A stretch of DNA of 64,000 nt, taken from Loigolactobacillus jiayinensis (lineage in GTDB: Bacteria; Bacillota; Bacilli; Lactobacillales; Lactobacillaceae). This document shows positions 9,770 through 17,841 of the stretch, in pieces. The first letter of the stretch is position 1; every line of letters starts with the position of its first letter. The notes beneath the pieces are model-generated. The model was not told the origin of the DNA, did no database searches, and was given only the letters and a program-made list of their open reading frames with translations. Position numbers and translations under genes: made by a program. The stretch lies in assembly GCF_003946445.1 (NCBI RefSeq), contig NZ_RHOF01000007.1, positions 21,621 to 85,620 on the forward strand, given 5' to 3'.

Positions 9770-10684
9770 TTATGAATTTTTCTGTTGTAGGTTGATGCTG
9801 ATCGTACCGATTGATTCTTTGTTACTTGGATTAGTGCCAATATATTCAACGGTGCTAGTCTCATCCTTTAGCGTTAAACTAACGACAGCAGTGACTGTTT
9901 TACCAGCGGGAACTGCGGTTTTAGCTTGCGTATTTTCAGTGGCATAATCAGTTTCGCTTTGTTGATAACTAGCCGCTGGGGCGCCTTCGGTTAATTTGGT
10001 GCCATCCTGCTGGAAATCGCCATATTGTTGTAAGATAGTTGCCGGTGTTAGAGCAGTTTTGCTCTTGTTTTGGAAGGTATACGTGAAGAGGATCACCTTA
10101 CCACTACTATCGTCGCTGACAATTTGGATCTTACTGAATTTTAATTGGAAATCTTTAGTGTTTAATGTGTTACCTGAGGCGTAAGTATTGTTAGCAGCCT
10201 GATAAGCTAATACGTCCTTTAATGAGTCAGGTTCCTCACCATTAAAATATTTTTTCGCCAGTTGTTGTGCTTCGGTATTTAAATTCAGAAAACTTTTTGA
10301 GTAGCTACTATTATCAGCGTTTTGAATATTGCTTAGCAAGCTACTACTAGTTTTGCTGTAATGCAATAACGCTTTAGTTAATTTGGGTTGCGTACGGTTA
10401 CGTTTTAAATCAGTATTGAGCTGGTCAATACTTTGCGTAGCGGTATCAAGTGCATCACTCAATTGGTTGCTAGCACTTTTTGATTGCTGATTAACTAGCG
10501 TGACTGGTTTCATGGTAGCATCAGTTAAAGCAACGTACTTACGCTGTAATTCATAGGTAGACATATTACGACTAGTACTAGAAGATTGTGCTGCATTGCC
10601 GTTACTCGATTCTTGTGAATGGCAACCAGCTAGTAATAATGTGGCACTTAATAAGGCCATTACCGTTAAACCAATTTTATGCAT
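9770..10684 (-). CDS. putative lipoprotein with an extracellular Ig-like (DUF5067/DUF4352-type) domain
   Basis: A 304-residue exported protein of unknown function. The start at 10684 (ATG, MHKIGLTVM) is preferred over an upstream in-frame start because GGGGGAA lies just before it. A lipoprotein signal peptide ends in the lipobox LLAGC, with Cys at residue 21. A Ser/Asn-rich linker follows, then a helical middle region. The C-terminal ~130 residues contain an FTYTFQNKSKTALTP stretch typical of the telokin-like domains found in Firmicute lipoproteins. The domain name is from pattern memory and is not certain. The gene is monocistronic and faces rexA. Confidence 0.7.
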   Translation of the reverse strand: MHKIGLTVMALLSATLLLAGCHSQESSNGNAAQSSSTSRNMSTYELQRKYVALTDATMKPVTLVNQQSKSASNQLSDALDTATQSIDQLNTDLKRNRTQPKLTKALLHYSKTSSSLLSNIQNADNSSYSKSFLNLNTEAQQLAKKYFNGEEPDSLKDVLAYQAANNTYASGNTLNTKDFQLKFSKIQIVSDDSSGKVILFTYTFQNKSKTALTPATILQQYGDFQQDGTKLTEGAPAASYQQSETDYATENTQAKTAVPAGKTVTAVVSLTLKDETSTVEYIGTNPSNKESIGTISINLQQKNS

Positions 10685-10752
10685 AAAAAATTCCCCCACA
10701 GATCATCTTTTAGTCCATTTTAGCATCTATTACTGATAGTTGGGGTAATTTT

Positions 10753-10781
10753 TTGCCTTTCGTGTGCTAAGCAGGTATTCT
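10753..10781 (+). promoter_or_regulatory. possible promoter of the YdcF-family gene
   Basis: TTGCCT (10753-10758), 17 bases, TATTCT (10776-10781). The match is moderate; the gene start is 32 bases downstream. Confidence 0.35.
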
Positions 10782-10812
10782 AAAATAGATAGGATCAATT
10801 GAGGTGATGAAA

Positions 10813-11412
10813 ATGCAAGCATATAAAAAAGTTGGTTTGGTAGCGGCAACTGTTGGGACAGCCTTGTTGACAACGTCACTGATTGCTTATCCAAAAGCAG
10901 CTCAACAGCGGCAGCAGCGGGCTGATGTCATTATTGTGCCTGGTCACCCGGCTACCAGAACAGGGCAGGAGACGCCGGTATTGAAGTCGGTGCTGGATCA
11001 GGCGGTTAAGTTATATCGGCGCGGCTGGGCCTCATATATTTTAGTTTCTGGAGGTGCGATCCATACGCCGGCGGTTGAAGCTGACGTCATGGCGCAGGGC
11101 TTGATTCAGCGCGGCATTCCCCGTGCAGCAATCATTCGGGAACGGCACGCACGACATACCGGTGAAAATTTTGCTTTGGCGCAACCGTTATTAGCTGATT
11201 TACAGTTGACACGTGCGATTATCGTGACGGTACCTTGGCATATGCGCAAAGCTAGTTTTTATGCTCGTAAATATAGTATTCGGCATACGATCAGTGTAGC
11301 GCCGGCACCACGGCAAGTAACCGAATGGCAGCAGGCTAAGTACTATGCGACTACTTATGCAAAAATGCTGCTTCAAATACCGCTAGCTTATGAATTTAAA
11401 ACTAAAAAATGA
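10813..11412 (+). CDS. YdcF/ElyC/SanA-family (DUF218) membrane-anchored protein
   Basis: A 199-residue protein with one N-terminal hydrophobic segment (about 7-26), then a DUF218 domain. The domain begins at ADVIIVPG, has LVSGG and an acidic EADVMAQGLIQRGIP helix, and continues with ARHTGENFA. Family members are implicated in envelope or peptidoglycan precursor metabolism, but the substrate is unknown. I place the start at the ATG 10813, because GAGGTG (10801-10806) is spaced for it; ATG 10807 is too close. The stop is inside the 5' arm region of the following terminator. Confidence 0.8.
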   Translation: MQAYKKVGLVAATVGTALLTTSLIAYPKAAQQRQQRADVIIVPGHPATRTGQETPVLKSVLDQAVKLYRRGWASYILVSGGAIHTPAVEADVMAQGLIQRGIPRAAIIRERHARHTGENFALAQPLLADLQLTRAIIVTVPWHMRKASFYARKYSIRHTISVAPAPRQVTEWQQAKYYATTYAKMLLQIPLAYEFKTKK

Positions 11413-11444
11413 GCCGCAACCATTACTCGGTTTGCGGCTCTTTA
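11406..11444. terminator. bidirectional terminator
   Basis: GAGCCGCAA (11411-11419) pairs perfectly with TTGCGGCTC (11432-11440). A-rich and T-rich flanks on the two sides serve the YdcF-type gene and the convergent small ORF. Confidence 0.85.
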
Positions 11445-11453
11445 AGCATTACT

Positions 11454-11633
11454 TTAAAATTGTAAGGTTAAATGTTGACGTCCCTTGGCAGTTAGGTGAT
11501 TATCTTTAATCAGTCCCAGATTCTGTGCGCTGCGGTGAAGGCAAGCGCGGAAAGAGTTGTGTTGTAGGATAATTGGATTAAAAGTACGGTCATTGATGGC
11601 CTGCAGATGCTTTTGTAAGTCAGTTTTTTGCAT
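11454..11633 (-). CDS. small hypothetical protein (59 aa)
   Basis: A 59-residue ORF on the minus strand starts with MQKTDLQKHLQAINDR and ends with HLTAKGRQHLTLQF. The start is ATG at 11633, with AAGGAAG ideally placed upstream. The ORF sits between the convergent terminator and fumC and lies in a region otherwise free of genes. It has no signal peptide, is basic, has one cysteine, and the ending suggests a small winged-helix-like or DNA-associated fragment. I do not recognise a family. The good ribosome binding site and terminator placement support it as real. Confidence 0.55.
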   Translation of the reverse strand: MQKTDLQKHLQAINDRTFNPIILQHNSFRACLHRSAQNLGLIKDNHLTAKGRQHLTLQF

Positions 11634-11710
11634 TTTACCGTCGCTTCCTTTCTGCTATTTAGGCTTAGATTCAGTATAGCGAGAACAAGCCTAAATCGTC
11701 AAACAATATG

Positions 11711-13084
11711 CTAGTGGTGGGGATGCGTCATTGCGGCGAGATCGACCCAGCGGGCAAAATCAGCGGCACTAACAGCACCGGAAGCTAAAGCGGCTGCGCG
11801 TAACGTGAGTCCTTGTTGTTGTGCAGCTTGTGCAATTTTAGCGCTTTGTTCATAGCCAATGTGCGGTGTCAAAGCAGTGACCAACATTAGCGAGTTCTCG
11901 ACTAGCTCTTGCATCCGCGGTGCATTGATCTGTAAACCTTGGACTAACTTTTCGGTAAATGACTGCATTGAAGAGGTTAGTAGGTCAGTCGATTCCAAGA
12001 ATGTCGCGATGATGATTGGTTTGTATACATTCATTTCAAAATTACCTTGGCTGGCAGCAAAGTTGAGTGTTGTATCGTTGCCCATAACGCGTGCTACCAC
12101 CATGGTTAGTGCTTCAACTTGGGTAGGATTGACCTTGCCGGGCATAATTGATGATCCCGGTTCATTGGCGGGGATCGTAAATTCTCCATAGCCGGCGCGT
12201 GGGCCACTAGCTAAGAAGCGAATATCATTACCTATTTTCAATAAATCACTAGCTAGTGTACGAAGACAGCCGTGAATTAGATTAAGGCCACTATGATGGG
12301 CTAAACCCTGAAACTTGTTTGGTGCGACGACAAAAGGAATTTCGTAAGTGGCAGCCAGTTTGGCGATGATTTTTTGGTCGAAGCCAACGGGTGCATTTAG
12401 GCCGGTACCAACTGCTGTGCCACCCAATGGTAATTCAAGCAGGGTGGGCATATTCTGTTCTAAATACTGCTGATCATGGCTCAAGGCACTGATCCAGCCA
12501 CTAATTTCTTGACCGACCGTTAGTGGTGTAGCATCTTGTAAATGTGTGCGTCCGATTTTAACCACTTCAGCGAAATCTTTTTGTTTGTGCTGTAAGGCAG
12601 TGATCAGTTCTTGTAATATTGGTAAAAGTTGCTGGCAGGCCTGATAGGCAGCAATCATCATCGCTGCTGGGAAAGCGTCATTGGAACTTTGCGCGTGATT
12701 GACATCGTCATTAGGTGATAGTACCAGCTCAGACTGGAGTTGTGCGGCATAATGGACAATAACTTCATTAACGTTCATATTTGTTTGCGTGCCGCTGCCG
12801 GTTTGGTAGACGACCAAAGGAAAATCAGCGCGGTGATCAGCGCTTAATAATTGATCGACAGTCTTAGTAATTAACGTTGCTTTAGCCGCGCTAAGTTCGC
12901 CTAATTCAGCGTTGACCTGTGCCGCCGCTTTTTTGATTTGTAATAACGCAGTAATCACGGGATAAGGCATCAGCCCGCCAGTTTGAAAGTTCTGTCGACT
13001 ACGTTCAGTTTGTGCACCCCATAAAGCTGTTTTTGGAACCTTGACGGGACCTAGAGAATCATGTTCAAGCCGAAAGTCACTCAT
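11711..13084 (-). CDS. fumC: class II fumarate hydratase
   Basis: Reversible hydration of fumarate to malate in the cytoplasm; lactobacilli use it in the partial reductive/oxidative C4 branch. The protein has 457 residues, the normal FumC length. The superfamily signature GSSIMPGKVNP is visible at about 310-320. The substrate-binding segments SSNDAFP and GRTHLQDA are also present. The start is ATG 13084 (MSDFRLEHDSLG), because GGAGGCT lies just upstream; an in-frame extension to 13144 has no ribosome binding site. The gene is divergent from queG. Confidence 0.94.
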   Translation of the reverse strand: MSDFRLEHDSLGPVKVPKTALWGAQTERSRQNFQTGGLMPYPVITALLQIKKAAAQVNAELGELSAAKATLITKTVDQLLSADHRADFPLVVYQTGSGTQTNMNVNEVIVHYAAQLQSELVLSPNDDVNHAQSSNDAFPAAMMIAAYQACQQLLPILQELITALQHKQKDFAEVVKIGRTHLQDATPLTVGQEISGWISALSHDQQYLEQNMPTLLELPLGGTAVGTGLNAPVGFDQKIIAKLAATYEIPFVVAPNKFQGLAHHSGLNLIHGCLRTLASDLLKIGNDIRFLASGPRAGYGEFTIPANEPGSSIMPGKVNPTQVEALTMVVARVMGNDTTLNFAASQGNFEMNVYKPIIIATFLESTDLLTSSMQSFTEKLVQGLQINAPRMQELVENSLMLVTALTPHIGYEQSAKIAQAAQQQGLTLRAAALASGAVSAADFARWVDLAAMTHPHH

Positions 13085-13269
13085 AAATTTAGCCTCCATT
13101 ATTGATGATAAATTCATGATGAACGCTTTGGTCGTTACCGTCAAGCTAAGTTGTATTTGAAAAGGTAAATTTGTAAATGTCCGCTAAGCTTTGCGGGAAA
13201 ACCCTGCTGTTATTTGGCACCACGAATCGGTAAAATAGAAGTGAATCCATTCAAGTGAGGCCTCAGGCG

Positions 13270-14421
13270 ATGTATGAAGAATTGAAGCAAAAAATTATTG
13301 CGGCGAGTCAGGATCTAGGTATTGATAAAATTGGTTTTACCACAGCGGCGCCCTTTACAGAGATGGCGGCAAGTTTAAAAGCACAAAAGGCGGCTGGTCA
13401 TACTAGTGGTTTTGAACATCAGGTGTTGGCGGAACGGTTATACCCTGATCAAATATTCGAGCAACCGCAGTCAATTATTGCGATTGCGTTAGCTTATCCC
13501 AGTAAAATGCAACAAAAAGCACCCCGTGATCGAACCCAACGGCGTGGTAGCTTTGCCCGGGCGTCGTGGGGCGAGGATTATCACTTTATTTTACGCGATA
13601 AGATGCAACAATTAGTGGACTTTATTCAAGCTAGTGCCGATACACAGGTGCGGTTTAAACCAATGGTCGATACTGGTGAGTTAAGTGATGTTGCTGTGGC
13701 ACAACGCGCCGGACTTGGTTTTATTGGGCGCAACGGGTTATTGATCACTGAAGAATTTGGCTCATTTGTTTATATTGGCGAGATTATTACTAATATTCCC
13801 TTTGCTCCGGATACACCAGTGGAAAATCAATGCGGTGCTTGTACCCGCTGTATTGACTATTGCCCGCCACAGGCACTGATGGGGGATGGACGGTTAAATG
13901 CGCAACGCTGTTTGTCCTATCAAACGCAGACTAAAGGGATGATGGCTGAAGAGTTTCGGCCGCAAATTCGTAGTGTGATCTATGGCTGTGATATTTGTCA
14001 GTTAGTGTGTCCTTTTAATCGGGGTAAGGATTTTCACCGGCACGCGCGGATGGAACCTGAGGTAGAAGAAGTAACGCCGGTGTTACAATCGATGTTGACC
14101 ATTTCCAATAAGGAATTCAAGCAGCGTTTTGGTCGTTTAGCTGGTTCTTGGCGGGGTAAAAAACCACTACAACGCAATGCAATCATTGCTTTGGCCAACG
14201 TTAAGGATCGTAGCGCGGTACCACTTTTATTAGAAGTTATCGAAAATGATCCACGACCGGTGATTCAAGCAACGGCCATTTGGGCAGTGGCTGAGTTGGC
14301 ACAGCATAATAAAGCGGCGTTACAATTGTTTTTCCAAGAGCAACAAGCAGTAAGCACGGATGAAGTTGTGCAACAAGCGTTAGCTACCGCTTTAAGCAAG
14401 CTACAAGCACAATTGGACTAA
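13270..14421 (+). CDS. queG: epoxyqueuosine reductase QueG
   Basis: Catalyses the last step of queuosine synthesis in tRNA, reducing epoxyqueuosine to queuosine. The family uses cobalamin and two 4Fe-4S clusters. The 383-residue protein shows both cluster motifs, [12 protein letters not shown] (about 187-198) and [11 protein letters not shown] (about 243-253). A C-terminal HEAT-like repeat region (about 300-375) is also present. The start is ATG 13270, with GAGG 9 bases upstream. The gene is divergent from fumC and upstream of the pdu/cob supercluster. It is a B12 consumer placed next to B12 synthesis, though co-regulation is not shown. Confidence 0.93.
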   Translation: MYEELKQKIIAASQDLGIDKIGFTTAAPFTEMAASLKAQKAAGHTSGFEHQVLAERLYPDQIFEQPQSIIAIALAYPSKMQQKAPRDRTQRRGSFARASWGEDYHFILRDKMQQLVDFIQASADTQVRFKPMVDTGELSDVAVAQRAGLGFIGRNGLLITEEFGSFVYIGEIITNIPFAPDTPVENQCGACTRCIDYCPPQALMGDGRLNAQRCLSYQTQTKGMMAEEFRPQIRSVIYGCDICQLVCPFNRGKDFHRHARMEPEVEEVTPVLQSMLTISNKEFKQRFGRLAGSWRGKKPLQRNAIIALANVKDRSAVPLLLEVIENDPRPVIQATAIWAVAELAQHNKAALQLFFQEQQAVSTDEVVQQALATALSKLQAQLD

Positions 14422-14546
14422 ATAGTACTAAATGTAGTCAAGAAAGCACTTTTTTAGTTTGCTAAAATAGATAGTGGAAGCGGAAACACGCTAATTGAGT
14501 ATCAGGGTGTTATTCTGAGGTTGAAATCATAGTGGGAGGGTATAAG

Positions 14547-15629
14547 GTGACGCAGAATGATAGTTATGCTTTTGCTCAAATCTCTACCGAGCAAGATGTT
14601 AATGATCGAGTCGCTAGCTTATTGGAGCAGACATTACAGCAACAAGCGCCAACCGCTACGTTGCAACGTTTGCCTTACCTCGATGATGATTATCTAACTG
14701 CGATTATGACCTATTATCAGCAAGCAGTTCAAACGATGACTGTAACGGGGCCACTGAAAATGCCGGTTACCGCGCGTTATGGTGTTTTAGCCGGTGGGAA
14801 AACGGTGGTTATCGATGTTCAAAGTCTGCTAGGACCACAACTAATTCCTGAAATTGCTCGCAGCCCATTGACCGCAACCAGCTTTGGTCTGGGTGAGTTA
14901 ATGCGTAAAACACGGACAACCCAAACCACAGACTATATTTTTGTTAACTTGGTGAATATAACTAATGATATTGGTGTAGGTGCCTTGGAAGCATTAGGGG
15001 CCAAGCTGACCGATGATCAAGGCCGACCAATTCATGGTGGTGGTAAGATTGGTCGGCTGCAGCGGATCAATGTGGCGCCGTTAAGTAATTGGCAAGGATT
15101 ACATTATCATTTCTATACCACTGAATCAGCACGCGGGCCGTTGTTAGGTGCAACCGGCATTACTTATAGGAATGTAGCGTTGACTGGTGCTAGTCCAGAA
15201 ATTGCCCAAGTGCTGGAAGCACAGGTACAACAATTTAGTGATCAAGTGGTAGCCGCTAAGTTTACCGATTGTCGTACCACAGCAACGGCAGGTTTAGCTG
15301 GTGGTTTAGGCTATTGTTTCCAAACTTTTTTTAAGCAAGTATCGTTTACTGATATGGCCACAGCATTTATTCAGGATACGGCGAAAATGACTTTAGTTCA
15401 GCAGACAGCGTACTATTTTGTTAGTGCTCATAATACTAGTTATCGTAGATTATTAGCTCAGTTTAATAAGCAGGTGCTTGTTTTGACGGATACAGCTGAG
15501 ATCACGCTGGGGGCTAATGAGGTTGTTTTAGCTAAATATCCCCGTGATATTAATAATCATAATCAAATAAAAGTTTTTACAGCAGCCTTAAAGCAGGCTT
15601 TACAGTTGATTTATTTCCGTCAAATTTAG
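14547..15629 (+). CDS. degenerate glycerate-kinase-like protein of the pdu locus
   Basis: The 360-residue protein aligns by eye over its length with class I glycerate kinases (GarK/GlxK type). TVTGPLKMPVTARYGVL, IDVQSLLG, TSFGLGELMRK, TNDIGVGALEALGAKLTD and ESARGPLLGATGITYRN each match family blocks. The family hallmarks are changed. There is no PDSFKGSLSA at the N-terminus, DGGEGT is LDDDYLT, GGSATNDGG is NLVNITNDIG, and the C-terminal TGEGR.D.QT block is unrecognisable. It is therefore probably not an active kinase. The start is GTG 14547, with GGGAGGG at 14534-14540. pduU follows closely, suggesting a microcompartment-linked role. Function unknown. Confidence 0.65.
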   Translation: MTQNDSYAFAQISTEQDVNDRVASLLEQTLQQQAPTATLQRLPYLDDDYLTAIMTYYQQAVQTMTVTGPLKMPVTARYGVLAGGKTVVIDVQSLLGPQLIPEIARSPLTATSFGLGELMRKTRTTQTTDYIFVNLVNITNDIGVGALEALGAKLTDDQGRPIHGGGKIGRLQRINVAPLSNWQGLHYHFYTTESARGPLLGATGITYRNVALTGASPEIAQVLEAQVQQFSDQVVAAKFTDCRTTATAGLAGGLGYCFQTFFKQVSFTDMATAFIQDTAKMTLVQQTAYYFVSAHNTSYRRLLAQFNKQVLVLTDTAEITLGANEVVLAKYPRDINNHNQIKVFTAALKQALQLIYFRQI

Positions 15630-15647
15630 AAGCGAGAGGTGTCGGTA

Positions 15648-16007
15648 ATGGTAGTGAATGGGACAACAAAAAAGCCTGAACGTATGATTCAAGAGTATGT
15701 TCCGGGTAAACAAGTGACGTTGGCGCACATTATTGCTAGTCCAGATAAAGATATTTATGCAAAATTAGGGCTAGATGACGATAATAATGCGTTGGGTATT
15801 TTAACGATCACACCTAGTGAAGCATCGATTATCGCCAGTGATATTGCAACTAAGGCTGGTAATGTGAAATTAGGTTTTATCGATCGTTTCAGCGGTTCTG
15901 TTGTTATTTGTGGCGATGTTTCTGATGTTGAATCAGCGTTGACACAAGTGATTGAAAAGTTGCATAGTATTCTTGATTTTTCGATACCGGCGATCACCCG
16001 TACTTAA
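15648..16007 (+). CDS. pduU: microcompartment shell protein PduU (circularly permuted BMC)
   Basis: Minor shell protein of the propanediol-utilisation compartment, 119 residues. The N-terminal [16 protein letters not shown] segment is diagnostic for PduU/EutS, where it forms a small beta-barrel cap. [20 protein letters not shown] and [15 protein letters not shown] follow, the permuted BMC fold, and the end is PAITRT as in Salmonella PduU. The start is ATG 15648, with GAGAGG 8 bases upstream. The gene is separated from the main pdu operon by pocR and downstream of the glycerate-kinase-like gene. No terminator lies between it and the following riboswitch. Confidence 0.93.
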   Translation: MVVNGTTKKPERMIQEYVPGKQVTLAHIIASPDKDIYAKLGLDDDNNALGILTITPSEASIIASDIATKAGNVKLGFIDRFSGSVVICGDVSDVESALTQVIEKLHSILDFSIPAITRT

Positions 16008-16031
16008 AATAAAACTAAAATTAAATTATGA

Positions 16032-16168
16032 CCATTCAAGTAATCCAAAGGAAACTAGTGAAACTCTAGTGCTGTACCCGCAACTGTAAGATGGACAATG
16101 CATATAACCACATTAATTTGGAAGGATATGCGGCGGTTGAAATCAAGTCAGGATATTTTGGTGAATGG
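16032..16168 (+). promoter_or_regulatory. cobalamin riboswitch 1, antisense-oriented towards pocR
   Basis: Conserved elements in order: a GTGAAACTCTAGTGCTGTACCCGC region, CCGCAACTGTAAG (16078-16090) and a B12 box AAGTCAGGATA (16145-16155). A P1 helix closes the aptamer: CCATTCA (16032-16038) with TGAATGG (16162-16168). No gene on the same strand follows; the next transcript region is the 3' end of pocR, on the opposite strand. A terminator lies at 16226-16260. The layout matches the Listeria AspocR arrangement, where B12 shortens an antisense RNA to pocR. No clear dedicated promoter is seen, so transcription may read in from pduU. Confidence 0.88.
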
Positions 16169-16225
16169 ATGTGCTAGCTTTTCCGGGAGTAGAAAAGCCG
16201 CAGCGTTTATTTGAGTTTATAAAAA

Positions 16226-16260
16226 GACGCAGCGGAAATCCCTCCGTTGCGCCTTTTTTT
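16226..16260. terminator. terminator of riboswitch 1 and, on the other strand, of pocR
   Basis: GACGCAGCGGA (16226-16236) pairs with TCCGTTGCGCC (16243-16253). T7 follows on the plus strand, and the complement of the A5 run at 16221-16225 provides a U-tract on the minus strand. It ends three bases before the pocR stop codon, so it can serve both directions. Confidence 0.85.
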
Positions 16261-16263
16261 ATC

Positions 16264-17247
16264 CTAATGTGTCTGAATCTGTTTACGATACTGGCTCGGT
16301 GAGGCGCCCACTGCCTTTTTAAAAGTTTTACTGAAATAGCTGGTTTGGGAAAAGCCAAGGCTATGCGCGATACTATCGACTGACCAAGTTGAATCTTGTA
16401 ACAAAATTCGAGCGCGATCAATTTTCTTGTTATTAACGTAGTCGACAAAATTGATCTGCATTTCTCGTTTGAATAGCTTGCTTAAGTAGTAGCTGGATAG
16501 GAAAACGTGTTCGGCAACTTCATCAAGACTAATAACTTCATTGAGATGTTTATTGATATAGTCCAACGCCTTTTTGATTTCTGGTTTCACCGACTGTGTG
16601 GCGTGTTTAGTGTGGTGCTGTTTGGTAATTGAAAAATCAATTTTAGCAACCTGTTGTTTGTGATCAGCTGGTGCCGGGCCTATTTTGGCTTTGATTTTTG
16701 CGGGGACAGGGGCCGGTGCATCGACCTCAAAGGTACCATTAACAATATTTGATAAGTAATTGTTAATGATGATTTTCAGCAATTCCGCGCCAGATTTAAT
16801 TTTACTTGGCTTAACAGTTGGTAAGTTAGCATAAGCTGCACTGAGAATCGGATCTTTGTGCCAATCCGTTTGCTCATTTAAAATGGGTTGGAACTCTGAG
16901 GTGTCATCAACCTTAGCTTGGCCACAAAGAATATAGCCGACGACCTGCTCATCTAACTTGATGGGATAAGAAAAGTCAATCAAACCAGCGTGGCAAATAT
17001 ATGGCTGTGATTGCTTAGCTTGAACGGCGCGCCGGCCACCAAACATATCACAGTTTTGACAAAGTTGTCGTGTTTTTTCGTTATTGCGCATTAACTGACA
17101 AAAAGGGGTGAAGCCATAGCCGTAAGTTAGTTCGTCACCACGCGTATCAACAAGAATCGTGGGTAGACCTGTTGCCTCAGCAAATTCACGTAAAATCTTA
17201 TCGAGGATTTTCTGATTGTTACCAAAATAATTTTCCGGCTCGAGCAT
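16264..17247 (-). CDS. pocR: transcriptional activator PocR of pdu/cob genes
   Basis: AraC-family activator that in Salmonella, Listeria and lactobacilli switches on pdu and cob genes in response to propanediol or glycerol. It has 327 residues. The N-terminal ~170 residues form the PocR sensory domain (EFAEATGLPTILVD, CQLMRNNEKTRQLCQNCD, YICHAGLIDFSYPI). The C-terminal ~100 residues form the AraC double helix-turn-helix with a LGFSQTSYFSKTFKKAVGAS signature. The start is ATG 17247 after TTTGGAGGT; an upstream in-frame start is unsupported. The gene is divergent from pduA. Its 3' end faces a B12 riboswitch on the opposite strand, implying antisense control. Confidence 0.95.
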   Translation of the reverse strand: MLEPENYFGNNQKILDKILREFAEATGLPTILVDTRGDELTYGYGFTPFCQLMRNNEKTRQLCQNCDMFGGRRAVQAKQSQPYICHAGLIDFSYPIKLDEQVVGYILCGQAKVDDTSEFQPILNEQTDWHKDPILSAAYANLPTVKPSKIKSGAELLKIIINNYLSNIVNGTFEVDAPAPVPAKIKAKIGPAPADHKQQVAKIDFSITKQHHTKHATQSVKPEIKKALDYINKHLNEVISLDEVAEHVFLSSYYLSKLFKREMQINFVDYVNNKKIDRARILLQDSTWSVDSIAHSLGFSQTSYFSKTFKKAVGASPSQYRKQIQTH

Positions 17248-17316
17248 CTGATTACCTCCAAAATATTTTGTAAAAAAATAATTTACAATTAGCAATAAAC
17301 AATAAATATAATTTTA

Positions 17317-17345
17317 AGTATAGTCTGAAATTGATAGTTAGTAAA
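17317..17345 (-). promoter_or_regulatory. pocR promoter
   Basis: Read on the minus strand: TTTACT (17345-17340), a 17-base spacer and TATACT (17322-17317). This is a near-consensus sigma-A promoter about 70 bases before the pocR start. Confidence 0.65.
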
Positions 17346-17351
17346 CCTTGA

Positions 17352-17367
17352 CTGCAAGCGCTTAAGA
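17352..17367. promoter_or_regulatory. CcpA cre-like site in the pocR-pduA intergenic region
   Basis: TGCAAGCGCTTAAG (17353-17366) has the AAGCGCTT palindromic core of catabolite-responsive elements. It lies immediately upstream of the pocR -35 box and about 100 bases before the pduA -10, so glucose repression of both arms is plausible. Confidence 0.5.
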
Positions 17368-17469
17368 TAAATGTAAGTGTTTTTTTGCAGTGCAAGATAA
17401 TACTAATTATACACTATCATTTTTTTGACAAAGCCCAGAATTCGGCAACAATGTCGCATTCTTTTTTTT

Positions 17470-17475
17470 TATACT
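17470..17475 (+). promoter_or_regulatory. probable -10 element of the pdu operon promoter
   Basis: TATACT lies 44 bases before the pduA ATG and lacks a recognisable -35 at 17447-17452. That is what an activator-dependent (PocR) promoter would look like. A TTGACA at 17425-17430 is too far upstream to pair with it. Confidence 0.4.
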
Positions 17476-17518
17476 AGAGTTTGTAAACAGTTACATTCCA
17501 ATCTGAGGAGGAATCGTT

Positions 17519-17833
17519 ATGCAACAAGAAGCTTTAGGCTTAATCGAAACACGTGGTCTCGTCGCGTCGATCGAAGCAGCTGATGCAATGGTCAAGGCAG
17601 CTAATGTCGAATTGACTGGTCAAGAAAAAATTGGGCAAGGCCTGATCACGGTTATGGTACGTGGTGATGTCGGTGCCGTTAAGGCCGCTGTCGATGCTGG
17701 TGTTGCGGCTGCAGAAAATGTTGGTGAAGTTGTTTCTAACTACGTCATTCCACGTCCACATACAGATGTAGAAAAGATTTTACCAACGCCAGGTGCAGTT
17801 GGTGATGGCGACGTCAACGTTGAAAATGATTAG
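17519..17833 (+). CDS. pduA: microcompartment shell protein PduA
   Basis: Major hexameric BMC-domain shell protein that forms facets and the substrate pore. It has 104 residues. The BMC fold begins [20 protein letters not shown] and contains [15 protein letters not shown] and YVIPRPH. A short acidic tail ([10 protein letters not shown]) extends beyond the domain. The start is ATG with GAGGAGGAA upstream. It is the first gene of the PocR-controlled operon and a close paralogue of pduJ (25713). The stop overlaps a GTG of the pduB frame. Confidence 0.95.
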   Translation: MQQEALGLIETRGLVASIEAADAMVKAANVELTGQEKIGQGLITVMVRGDVGAVKAAVDAGVAAAENVGEVVSNYVIPRPHTDVEKILPTPGAVGDGDVNVEND

Positions 17834-17841
17834 TGATCGTT

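Noticed and set aside
16143..16448. 101-codon minus-strand frame overlapping the end of pocR
   Set aside because: It is out of frame with pocR, covers the riboswitch and terminator, and has no ribosome binding site; it is a shadow frame.
17425..17430. TTGACA as the -35 of the pduA promoter
   Set aside because: It is 39 bases from the TATACT at 17470, and the hexamer 17 bases downstream of it is not a -10 box; an activator-dependent promoter fits better.
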